Position numbers and translations under genes: made by a program
Virus record (IMG/VR): IMGVR_UViG_3300027754_000005
Coordinates: 1-64,000 of that record
From: a virus
DNA: 64,000 nt
Reading direction: 5' to 3' (one strand)
Shown here: piece by piece, positions 57,245 through 64,000 of the stretch
Position numbering within the stretch: position 1 is the stretch's first letter
Layout of the letters: the number at the start of each line of letters is the position of its first letter
Notes under the pieces: generated by a model
What the model was told of the DNA's origin: nothing
Seen by the model: only the letters and a program-made list of their open reading frames with translations
Databases searched by the model: none

Positions 57245-57754
57245 TAAAAACAACGCTCTTTCCCTTTGGCGGCGTTTAACCAGTACTTCGGGTTTGTTCC
57301 ACATGAGAATGGCATCTGCCGCACCTTTGTAGTCATTTTCGTTTAATTTACGAACCACAGTAGACTTCCTAAAGGCAGTCTCTCCAATATTGAAACAGAG
57401 GCTGTATAAGGCGTCAAATTGGTTCTGGGCTAGGGGTACCTTCACCGAAGTCTCTACGGCTTCGCTACACCACTTTAAATCGCTTTTAAGTAGATCTTTA
57501 ACTTCTTGATCTGATAGGGTTGCAGTAAGTAAATGCGGTTCAGAAGTTTTGATAAGATGGCCGACCCCGATTGTGAGTAAGCCTTTGGAGTCTTTATATG
57601 CTTTATTTTTAAACCCTTCTTCCTTAGTAATGAAAGATAGCGTGGATTCTGCGATTGCCATAATGTTCTCTTCAATATGGGTATATCGGTTTGTTAGGTG
57701 GATTGCCGCAAAGATACCAAGGCACCACAGCACTACAGCAATTAACTTTTTCAT
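57236..57754 (-). CDS. Endolysin, GH24 lysozyme with N-terminal membrane/signal segment
   Basis: 172 residues. Catalytic triad of T4-lysozyme type: Glu46, Asp55 and Thr61 in KEEGFKNKAYKDSKGLLTIG, with exactly the T4 spacing (9 and 6). VGHLIK and LVKRRQRERALFL complete the fold. Residues 4-20 (LIAVVLWCLGIFAAIHL) are a hydrophobic signal or signal-anchor. An internal ATG at residue 32 (GAAGAG upstream) could make a cytosolic form. It degrades peptidoglycan at lysis with the holin (58204) and spanin (57794). Confidence 0.9.
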   Translation of the reverse strand: MKKLIAVVLWCLGIFAAIHLTNRYTHIEENIMAIAESTLSFITKEEGFKNKAYKDSKGLLTIGVGHLIKTSEPHLLTATLSDQEVKDLLKSDLKWCSEAVETSVKVPLAQNQFDALYSLCFNIGETAFRKSTVVRKLNENDYKGAADAILMWNKPEVLVKRRQRERALFLGA

Positions 57755-57793
57755 TCGGGCTCCTTTTTGTGTAATATGTTACACAATTTGGGG

Positions 57794-58204
57794 TCATTTA
57801 CTTAATGTGTCGTATTGTTTGTAGCAAGCCTCTAGGCCGGCTCTTACTTCGTCTGCTCGGGCAGCTTCCCGTCTAAGAAAGATTGCATCCTCGGCGAAAA
57901 GGGTTGACCCAGTTCCACACGATCCAGAGCTGGCGCTTTCGGTACGACCGGGACGCTTACGCAGCTCGTTAACAGCATCAACGAGCTTAGAGTTAATATC
58001 ACGGATTTGAGCATTTTTGTAACTTTCTATTTGGGCGGCCTTGGCTTGGTAGTCTTTTTCAATTTGCGCTGTTTTGGTAGCCTGGTCTGCCTTATATTCC
58101 AAAAATCTATTATTGGCAAAACTAAAGCCAAGATACCAAGAAAAAGCCAGCACAGCCACACATAATCCCAGTTTGACATATTGTACCAAGGTTAACGGAA
58201 ACAT
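57794..58204 (-). CDS. Rz-like i-spanin
   Basis: 136 residues. One N-terminal transmembrane helix (residues ~11-30, LGLCVAVLAFSWYLGFSFA) is followed by a periplasmic coiled coil (DQATKTAQIEKDYQAKAAQI) and ELRKRPGR...SCGTGS..FAEDAIFLRREAARADEVRAGL, the DUF2514/Rz-type end. It fuses inner and outer membrane at the end of lysis. An embedded Rz1 lipoprotein was not identified by eye. Confidence 0.8.
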   Translation of the reverse strand: MFPLTLVQYVKLGLCVAVLAFSWYLGFSFANNRFLEYKADQATKTAQIEKDYQAKAAQIESYKNAQIRDINSKLVDAVNELRKRPGRTESASSGSCGTGSTLFAEDAIFLRREAARADEVRAGLEACYKQYDTLSK

Positions 58205-58392
58205 TATTTATCTAGGCCTTCGGTTGTGACAAATCGCAGCGTTGCCACGATAACGCCAACAAAAATCATTAGGCCGCCGTAGTACTTAGGATCAATAGTG
58301 GACTGCAGGTACTGTAGGTTGTCCATTAAGGCACCGAACACCACTAACGCCAAGGAGAACCAAAGTGTCTTGGATCTGCTCATGCGTTTCAT
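58204..58392 (-). CDS. Holin
   Basis: 62 residues. Two hydrophobic segments (LWFSLALVVFGALM, ~residues 9-23, and YGGLMIFVGVIVATLRFV, ~38-55) with a short polar loop. Small two-helix holin encoded between XhlA-like and spanin genes. The start MKRMSRSKT offers two in-frame Met, which recalls the dual-start motif of lambda S, so two isoforms may be made. ATGA overlap upstream, one-base junction downstream. Confidence 0.75.
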   Translation of the reverse strand: MKRMSRSKTLWFSLALVVFGALMDNLQYLQSTIDPKYYGGLMIFVGVIVATLRFVTTEGLDK

Positions 58393-58622
58393 CTGTCTGC
58401 CTTGTTGTCCAGTTTGTCCTCAATACGGTGAAGGGCTTTAAGCACCTCGTTCCAGCGGTCGTTGAAGTCGTCCTTAGAGACGTATTTAGTTGGTAGTTCT
58501 TCCCGCAGCTTGGCGAGGTCGTCTTTGAGGTCTTGAACGGCTGTCCAGAGCTCCCTACAAAACCAGCCTAGAATAGCGCAAGCGGTTGGCAGGATAAAGT
58601 TAATGAGTGATTGAAAGTCCAT
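58389..58622 (-). CDS. Small membrane-anchored coiled-coil protein of the lysis cluster
   Basis: 77 residues. N-terminal hydrophobic helix (SLINFILPTACAILGWFC) followed by a charged coiled coil (LTKYVSKDDFNDRWNEVLKAL-type). Resembles XhlA-like or other holin-accessory proteins in phage lysis cassettes. One-base overlap with the upstream gene. Confidence 0.65.
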   Translation of the reverse strand: MDFQSLINFILPTACAILGWFCRELWTAVQDLKDDLAKLREELPTKYVSKDDFNDRWNEVLKALHRIEDKLDNKADR

Positions 58623-58906
58623 TATGTTGTAGGTATTGCTGGTTTAGGTTGATTGGTTATAACTGCTGTGCCATTCCAAGTAAATCCAATACTGCCAGAT
58701 CCTAGGGACTCTACTAAAATGTAGTCAGTAATTACACCATCAACAATTACAGCTTGCCAAATCATCGCTGGAGTTGTTGACTGCACTAAAGCAATAGAAT
58801 TTGCTGGTGGTGTCCATATACTTGTATCGCCATTCCAAACTACAACGTTTGTAACAATGTTACTTTCAATAATTAAATAATTTTGATTTATAAATTCTTG
58901 TACCAT
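58622..58906 (-). CDS. Small beta-rich protein behind the fibre genes
   Basis: 94 residues (MVQEFINQNYLIIESNIVTN...). The pattern YLIIESNIVTNVVVWNGDTSIWTPP resembles the N-terminal part of phage tail-fibre accessory proteins, which pair with the fibre upstream. Could be a fibre tip or chaperone. Lies between the Gly-rich adhesin and the lysis cassette. Confidence 0.55.
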   Translation of the reverse strand: MVQEFINQNYLIIESNIVTNVVVWNGDTSIWTPPANSIALVQSTTPAMIWQAVIVDGVITDYILVESLGSGSIGFTWNGTAVITNQPKPAIPTT

Positions 58907-58918
58907 ATTTTTTCTCCA

Positions 58919-59542
58919 TTACCATTCAATTAAAACGACACCATTTGTTCCAGCCGCACCGGCGGGAGAAAACCCACCAGCACCACCAGCACCAAAAGCA
59001 GGATGAATAGCATTAGCTCCAGACGTGCCGTTTGGACCATAATTATAATTAGAACCACCACCACCAGCCAAACCTTTATATGGAAATCCGTTTTGTCCAT
59101 TGCCACCAGAGCCACCAGCAGGTCCGTTATAGCCACCATAGCCACCACCTGCGCTAATAGTGGTAATGGATTGAGTTCCGGAAGAAACAGATGAAGTTCC
59201 TCCATCTCCCGCAGTTCCTCCAGTATCAAAAGGGCCACCCGCACCTCCAGATCCAATAGTTACAGATAATGTATTACCAGGAGTCAAACCTGTAAGATAA
59301 GAAATAGCCCCACAACCACCGCCACCACCGCCACCGAAATACGAATTACCGCTGCCGCCACCACCACCGCCGCCGCCAGCACCACAAACTGTAATTTTAA
59401 GCGCTGTAATACCAGTGGGGATGGTAAATGTTCCACCAGAACCAAATCCTTGCCCACGACCACCAACATACGGTCCACCTGCAGTAGATTGTGTTGTTGA
59501 ATCTGGAAAAGTGATATTTGAACCGCCGACTGTAATTGTCAT
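58919..59542 (-). CDS. Gly-rich tail adhesin-like protein
   Basis: 207 residues. Residues ~1-45 (MTITVGGSNITFPDSTTQST...) form a short fibre-joining part found at phage tail tips. Residues ~55-207 contain many Gly runs (GAGGGGGGGGSG, FGGGGGGGCG), as in the polyglycine-sandwich receptor-binding proteins of the T4 gp38 type. It probably defines host receptor binding. Short tandem codon repeats make it prone to change. Confidence 0.75.
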   Translation of the reverse strand: MTITVGGSNITFPDSTTQSTAGGPYVGGRGQGFGSGGTFTIPTGITALKITVCGAGGGGGGGGSGNSYFGGGGGGGCGAISYLTGLTPGNTLSVTIGSGGAGGPFDTGGTAGDGGTSSVSSGTQSITTISAGGGYGGYNGPAGGSGGNGQNGFPYKGLAGGGGSNYNYGPNGTSGANAIHPAFGAGGAGGFSPAGAAGTNGVVLIEW

Positions 59543-59559
59543 AAATTAACTCCTAAAAA

Positions 59560-61194
59560 TTAAGGTGTTCCACCAGCAGTTTCACTGCCAAGTGTAATAA
59601 AGTTGCCAGAAGAATCTAATGATGCAATGTTAGTAGCTCCATATTTAAATATTAGCTTACCACCAGATTCAGTAATAGAAAAGTTGGTTGTGTTGTAATT
59701 TGTTGCAATGACTGTAGTTGCGCTAACAGAACCATTAACCAACAAATTACCAGCGCCTGCGCTAGATGCTGTTCCAATTGAAACACCGCCGCCACTAGTC
59801 AAGCGCATTCCCTCGGTGCCATTTGCTTTGAAAATCAACGGAGCGGCTACGTCGGTACCAAACACGAATATAATGTTGGATGCGTCGTAGTAGCCCTGCG
59901 CTCTTACCGTGCCGTTGTTGTACCAGCTCATTGTGGTGTACTGTGAGCCGTCGTTGTCAATAATTGCGTTATTGGAGTTGCCACCACGGACGTGCAATGT
60001 TGCTACTGGGGTGGCAATGCCGACACCTAGACGAACGTTGGTTGTGCTCCAGTTAAATAACGAGCTTGTGCTTAGCGCCGTAGACGAACCACCAAACGGT
60101 ATAAAGTTTGCAGAAATGGTATTTATGCCAGTGCCACCATGGCCAACTTGCAGTGGATCTGGTAGTGATGTAAACGAAGAGCCGTCTGTTGTGACAATTC
60201 CTGCAATAGGATAAGTTATAACGCCAGAATATCCACTAAAACCAGAACGACCACTATATCCAGAAACACCAGAGCCGGAATAGCCAGAGATACCGGAATA
60301 GCCAGAGATACCTGATATTCCATTAAATCCACTAAAACCAGAAGTTCCAACTGCGCCGCTATAACCAGAGATACCAGACGCACCACTATAGCCAGAGATA
60401 CCAGAGCCACTGTAGCCAGATAAACCAGCGCCGCTGTAACCAGAGATACCACTGTAGCCAGAGATACCAGATGCACCATTAGTTCCGGAGTAGCCACTAA
60501 ATCCTGATACCCCGTTAGTTCCGGAGTATCCACTTATCCCCGAGTATCCACTGGCAGCCGCTGCGCCAGCGGCACCGCTATATCCACTAAATCCTGAAAT
60601 GCCAGATCCTGAATAACCCGAAATACCAGAGCCAGAGTATCCGCTGTATCCTGACGCGCCGTTGCTACCAATTGTTCCATTGGTTCCGCTAAATCCGCTA
60701 TATCCTGATGCGCCATTAGTGCCACTGTATCCGGATGTTCCGTTTATGCCACTATAGCCGGAAATACCACTGTAGCCGGACGTACCGTTAACACCAATCG
60801 TTCCGTTAGTTCCGCTAAAACCAGAGATACCACTGTAGCCAGAGATACCACTGTAGCCAGATATACCACTAAAGCCACTGTAGCCACTAATGCCACTAAA
60901 ACCACTGTAGCCAGAGAATCCGCTGTAGCCAGAGATACCACTAAATCCACTGTAGCCACTAATGCCAGATCCGCTGTATCCTGAAATACCAGAGAAGCCA
61001 CTAAATCCACTAATGCCGCTGTAGCCAGAAATACCAGCTAATAAGGTAACTACACCAGAGCTATTTTTATAATACAGCTTTCCATCGGCTGTATTAATTG
61101 CCAACTCACCTGCGACCAAATTTGCCGCCAAGGGCACATTAGTTGCAGTGCTGCTGTAGTAAAGCTGTATTGGTGTAAAACCGGATGCGGCCAT
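59560..61194 (-). CDS. Collagen-like tail fibre protein 2
   Basis: 544 residues. The N-terminal ~55 residues (IQLYYSSTATNVPLAANLVA...ELAINTADGKLYYKN) are the common fibre opening. Residues ~57-320 are GYSGISG-type collagen repeats. The C-terminal 220 residues start with a GGTGINTISANFIPFGGSS segment and contain VATLHVRGG, then a beta-rich trimeric end. It shares its repeats with the gene at the left edge (1-1982). A long rod ending in a globular receptor-binding tip is inferred. Confidence 0.82.
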   Translation of the reverse strand: MAASGFTPIQLYYSSTATNVPLAANLVAGELAINTADGKLYYKNSSGVVTLLAGISGYSGISGFSGFSGISGYSGSGISGYSGFSGISGYSGFSGYSGFSGISGYSGFSGISGYSGISGYSGISGFSGTNGTIGVNGTSGYSGISGYSGINGTSGYSGTNGASGYSGFSGTNGTIGSNGASGYSGYSGSGISGYSGSGISGFSGYSGAAGAAAASGYSGISGYSGTNGVSGFSGYSGTNGASGISGYSGISGYSGAGLSGYSGSGISGYSGASGISGYSGAVGTSGFSGFNGISGISGYSGISGYSGSGVSGYSGRSGFSGYSGVITYPIAGIVTTDGSSFTSLPDPLQVGHGGTGINTISANFIPFGGSSTALSTSSLFNWSTTNVRLGVGIATPVATLHVRGGNSNNAIIDNDGSQYTTMSWYNNGTVRAQGYYDASNIIFVFGTDVAAPLIFKANGTEGMRLTSGGGVSIGTASSAGAGNLLVNGSVSATTVIATNYNTTNFSITESGGKLIFKYGATNIASLDSSGNFITLGSETAGGTP

Positions 61195-61197
61195 TTT

Positions 61198-61632
61198 TTA
61201 TTCCTTAAGATGTTCTAAAACGATCTTGGGTTTGACAAATCGTTCGTTCTGGTGGTCAACAAATTCCCACCAGAGAAATTGGTTTTCTGCTAAATGTTTT
61301 CTATCGGCTAGTAGGTTAATGTTTTCTGGGTGTCCGTATATTAATGGATCAGATACTCCCCACAACACAATTCCTTTTTTGCCTTCGTCCCATCCCAGGT
61401 GTTGAAAAAAGCTGTCACAAGAGATCCAGGTACGGCATTCTTGAATTAGCTTACGCAATTCTGTAATGGGTAAATTCTTTCTAAAGTCGGAAACTAACTG
61501 CTCTTCTCCCTCAATTCCAACCTGGACAATTGGCTCGTCAATCATTGCGATCAACTCTTTCCAGTACGGATAATTCTTTGGGTTTTGCTTACCGCTAAGT
61601 AATGCTTTGGAGTATGGTGAAATAATAATCAT
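61198..61632 (-). CDS. C-terminal half of a GT9-like (heptosyltransferase-like) protein
   Basis: 144 residues. ISPYSKALLSGKQNPKNYPYW, the CRTWISCDSFFQHLGWDEGKK segment and IVLWGVSDPLIYGHPENINL match the sugar-nucleotide-binding C-terminal Rossmann domain of GT9 heptosyltransferases (STG/SCDSxxxHLA, VxxFGxTDPxxxxP). The N-terminal Rossmann half is missing here but appears at the end of the upstream protein (61629). The two genes overlap by ATGA, so a split GT-B enzyme may assemble. Possibly modifies host or phage glycans. Confidence 0.7.
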   Translation of the reverse strand: MIIISPYSKALLSGKQNPKNYPYWKELIAMIDEPIVQVGIEGEEQLVSDFRKNLPITELRKLIQECRTWISCDSFFQHLGWDEGKKGIVLWGVSDPLIYGHPENINLLADRKHLAENQFLWWEFVDHQNERFVKPKIVLEHLKE

Positions 61633-62597
61633 AGGTACAGCTTTCTGTACGCATTCTCTAAACTATCTTTCCACTTCCACTGGTCCATCTTTTTATAGAC
61701 GTTCCAGTGATCTATGTCACCAAATAGGTGTTGTGCCTCTGCTATCGACTTCCCGGGAACCACTTCAGGGTAACAAGTAAACACTTCAGCATTAGGTATT
61801 GAAGGAAGTACATGGCTGAATACAAGATGGTCACCAAGACCACAATTAAGCACCACAATGGTACGATCACGATATTGTAAAATATTTCTAAAAATCTGTT
61901 CATCATGTTCATACATTTCCTTCTTTGTTTCGCTGCGAATTCCACCCTCGGGATTCTTCATGTGCCACGTTACTGCGTTGGGTACCGCTAAAATTTGGTA
62001 GCCTTTTTGTTTAAGGCCATAAGTAAACAACGTCTCTTCCCGATGTGCTACCCGTGAAAGACCCAAATTAAAATCGCACACGCCAGCACGATATAAGAAA
62101 GTGCAGTGTAAATGTTCAACTTGCTTTTCCTCTTTTATAACACCCCATTGGATGTTTGGTTCGGAGTCGATGTTATTAATTAGTCCAGTAACTTTTGAGG
62201 TGTCTGGCATATACGGTGGGGTTAATACTGAACCACCCACTGCACCAACACAGTCTTCAGTGTAATAGTAAAGCATTTCTAATACATTAGGCTCTGGTAT
62301 AGCATCGTCGTCAACGCGCCACACCCAATCATAACCCATCATATTGGCACGTTGGTGAATGTGGTGCTGACCTTTTTTGTCAGCAAACAACCATTCCCAC
62401 GCAATGCCCTTAATGTCTAACATCTGGAAAAAGTACTGGTAAATCATCTCACTGCGCATGTCTTGCGGCTCGTCGTTATCATCAAAGATGACCAGCTTGT
62501 CTACTGGTCTTGTCTGATTGATAATAGCGTTTAGTACTAAGGGCAGTGTAGTAAAGTACCTGCCCCGTGTTGCCACGGAGCAAAGGACTTTATTCAC
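61629..62597 (-). CDS. GT2-like glycosyltransferase fused to the N-terminal half of a GT9-like domain
   Basis: 322 residues. Residues 1-~235 are GT-A: SVATRGRYFTTLPLVLNAI, KLVIFDDND, the DxD site WRVDDDAIPE and a conserved CTFLYRAGVCDF. From ~250 on, IVVLNCGLGDHLVFSHVLP, EVFTCYPEVVPGKSI resembles the start of GT9 heptosyltransferases (xxGLGDxLxxxPxL). The protein stops there and the matching C-terminal half is the next gene. A two-step transferase acting on cell-surface or virion sugars is inferred. It overlaps its upstream gene by 8 bp. Confidence 0.72.
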   Translation of the reverse strand: MNKVLCSVATRGRYFTTLPLVLNAIINQTRPVDKLVIFDDNDEPQDMRSEMIYQYFFQMLDIKGIAWEWLFADKKGQHHIHQRANMMGYDWVWRVDDDAIPEPNVLEMLYYYTEDCVGAVGGSVLTPPYMPDTSKVTGLINNIDSEPNIQWGVIKEEKQVEHLHCTFLYRAGVCDFNLGLSRVAHREETLFTYGLKQKGYQILAVPNAVTWHMKNPEGGIRSETKKEMYEHDEQIFRNILQYRDRTIVVLNCGLGDHLVFSHVLPSIPNAEVFTCYPEVVPGKSIAEAQHLFGDIDHWNVYKKMDQWKWKDSLENAYRKLYL

Positions 62598-63864
62598 TAG
62601 CAGTCCACCTACAGATCATTAAATTGCAAGGATTGCTTTCGTCAATCTTTTGCGGCACATCTGTAATAGCGCCGTGTTCGTTGATGTAGTTAAACTCAAA
62701 GCCAGGGAAGTGACGCTCGTTTAATCCATGCAACTTGTGATGTGGTCCCCAGAAGCCTGGTGGCTCATTCATTGGTACGGTAATCAACAGACGCTTGCAG
62801 TGCTTCTTTAACTTCTCAACAATTTCCATGCCGGTGTCAAGGTGCTCAATTACTTCAAAGGCCACGATGGTGTCGTACTGCTCAAGCTCGTAGGTGTTAA
62901 TGTCGCACCACTCAAACTTAGCGTTGTATCCCCAGTCTTGCTCTTTGGCCACCTCAACAATAATTGGATCGTAGTCTACGCCGGTGTACTCAATGTCTTT
63001 TGGAAAAAACTGAATACCGTATCCGTCAGAACAACCAATCTCTAAAATCTTTTTACCAAGCAGGTTTTGCTCTGCCCAGGTGTATCTTGTTACTTCGCGC
63101 GGGAATACTGGATCGCCCTTGAGGAACACTGCGCGTTCCCAAAAGTTTGATAGTCTCCAGCGGTACCACTCCATGTTGTACTTCTTAGCTAACTTTAACG
63201 AGTTAGTTAAAAAGATGTTATCCCAGCCTTGTACCAAGTTAGGGTCGTGCATGGTGCCTTCGCCCTTGTGGTAGATTGGGAACATTCCTGTGTATTGCGT
63301 TCCGTCCCACAACTTTTCAAACACTTCTAGTACTTTAAAGCCAGCCTTTTCGGCCTCAATACAAAACTCGGTGTCTTCACCGCCACCAACGCCGTACTCT
63401 TCATTGAGTAGTCCGATGGTATCAAATACTTTTTTGTGTATCATTACACAGAAAAACACTAAGAAAAAGCGACCAGCCGGTTCTGAGTTGCCTTTGATGA
63501 TTCCAGAGATACCGCACTCTGGGTCATTGAACGGCTTGTCTAAGATGTCAAGCCACTGGTTCGTACTTTGTTCTAGCAGGACCGTGTCATTATTTAGCAG
63601 GACAATCTTGTCCGCTGTGGCCACCCTAATTGCGGCGTTATTGGCTCCAGAATATCCAAGAGCTTTGTCTGACCAAACAATCTTTAGGTTCGGTACGGCA
63701 GTAGCTAGGTAATCTAAATAGGCCTTAGTGTTGTCTGTGCAGCCATTGGCGCTGATAATCAGCTCAACATCGTCCATGTTGCTGTACTTGATTACCGAGT
63801 CTACACAGGGCTTTAGGTACTTTTCACAGTGATTGTACGTGGGTATTACTACGCTGTATTTCAT
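62590..63864 (-). CDS. Bifunctional GT2 glycosyltransferase and SAM methyltransferase
   Basis: 424 residues. GT2 domain: SVVIPTYNHCEKYLKPCVDS (4-23), ELIISANGCTD, LNNDTVLLEQ (DxD-like NND) and GGGEDTEFCIEAEKAGF (ED motif), to ~230. From ~255 a class I methyltransferase: KKILEIGCSDGYGIQFFP (SAM-binding motif I), YDTIVAFEVIEHLDTG and LLITVPMNEPPGFWGPHH. It likely adds a sugar and methylates it. Fusion of these activities is found in phage and bacterial glycan clusters. First gene of the unit, 48 bp from promoter F. Confidence 0.82.
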   Translation of the reverse strand: MKYSVVIPTYNHCEKYLKPCVDSVIKYSNMDDVELIISANGCTDNTKAYLDYLATAVPNLKIVWSDKALGYSGANNAAIRVATADKIVLLNNDTVLLEQSTNQWLDILDKPFNDPECGISGIIKGNSEPAGRFFLVFFCVMIHKKVFDTIGLLNEEYGVGGGEDTEFCIEAEKAGFKVLEVFEKLWDGTQYTGMFPIYHKGEGTMHDPNLVQGWDNIFLTNSLKLAKKYNMEWYRWRLSNFWERAVFLKGDPVFPREVTRYTWAEQNLLGKKILEIGCSDGYGIQFFPKDIEYTGVDYDPIIVEVAKEQDWGYNAKFEWCDINTYELEQYDTIVAFEVIEHLDTGMEIVEKLKKHCKRLLITVPMNEPPGFWGPHHKLHGLNERHFPGFEFNYINEHGAITDVPQKIDESNPCNLMICRWTASE

Positions 63865-63911
63865 GCTTTTCCTTTAAAGTTCATACGAACTTAGCTTAAA
63901 TGATTCTATAT

Positions 63912-63944
63912 CTACTTATGCAAAAAACGCTTAAAAAACTGCCT
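63912..63944 (-). promoter_or_regulatory. Phage promoter-like element, copy F
   Basis: The minus strand reads AGGCAG (63939-63944, 4 of 6 match), 14 nt, TTTGCATAAGTAG (63912-63924). It lies directly after the stop of the previous gene and heads the glycosyltransferase, fibre and lysis unit. Confidence 0.7.
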
Positions 63945-64000
63945 TTTTAAGTTGTTCTATTTCGGCCCGAAGTTTAATAACTTCTTTTGCCAATTCTATC
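63931..64000 (-). CDS. C-terminal end of an unknown protein (5' part outside window)
   Basis: The last ~23 codons are visible, ending VIKLRAEIEQLKKAVF and a TAA stop at 63931-63933. Heptad spacing of Leu/Ile suggests a coiled-coil tail. Everything else lies beyond the right edge. The stop codon is within the spacer of promoter F. Confidence 0.55.
   Translation of the reverse strand, partial: IELAKEVIKLRAEIEQLKKAVF

Noticed and set aside
58930-59478. Additional minus-strand ORFs in the Gly-rich gene
   Set aside because: Other-frame readings of GGN-rich DNA; the polyglycine frame has the sensible start, N-terminal domain and end.

Overview
The window reads as most of the genome of a tailed double-stranded DNA phage. 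The protein families present are large and small terminase, portal, Mu/HK97-type capsid, P22-like tail adaptor and stabilisation proteins, spanin, GH24 endolysin and family A DNA polymerase. There is no tail sheath, tape measure or baseplate set. The connector genes resemble those of podoviruses, so a short-tailed virion is the best inference. No integrase or repressor was found, which suggests a lytic life style. The i-spanin and the LPS-type glycosyltransferases point to a Gram-negative host, but the host cannot be named from the sequence. DNA runs off both ends inside minus-strand genes, so the genome is larger than 64 kb or circularly permuted.

Layout. Positions 1-14,489 (minus strand) hold virion genes: a collagen-like fibre, head-associated proteins, capsid, scaffold, a GroES homologue, portal, large terminase and a free-standing intein-like gene. 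Positions 14,490-15,640 are a non-coding, repeat-rich strand-switch region and the best place to look for an origin. Positions 15,641-24,756 (plus) carry a Gp88-family gene, more than 20 very small overlapping genes, a truncated sigma-70-like factor and a C5 cytosine methyltransferase. Positions 25,081-34,619 (plus) carry a primase-helicase, VRR-NUC nuclease, HNH-like protein, SNF2-type helicase, a sigma-region-4-like protein, DUF3310, many small genes and the small terminase. Positions 34,728-41,083 (plus) carry a Cas4-like nuclease, Enc34-type ssDNA-binding protein, GIY-YIG protein, class II ribonucleotide reductase and DNA polymerase. Positions 41,084-57,186 (minus) encode large internal or ejection proteins, tail hub and adaptor proteins. 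Positions 57,236-63,864 (minus) encode lysis, fibre and glycan-modifying proteins.

The most striking signal is a shared promoter-like element, AGGGCG, then 14 nt, then TTTGCATAAGTAG. Nine strong copies and one degenerate copy are present. Every copy points in the direction of the gene behind it, and together they sit at the head of nearly every inferred virion or replication transcription unit. Several copies are fused to the terminator of the unit before. The phage also encodes a sigma factor that ends after region 3 and, separately, a protein that looks like sigma region 4. I infer a phage-specific, possibly two-part sigma system that controls the middle or late genes. The small early genes at 15-19 kb instead sit among at least a dozen copies of a different near-palindromic motif, AGGGTAAACCCCTAT.

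Other points worth attention are an apparently inactivated intein turned into its own gene beside terminase, a GT-B glycosyltransferase split over two coupled genes, two long out-of-frame gene overlaps, and small genes assembled from shared modules.
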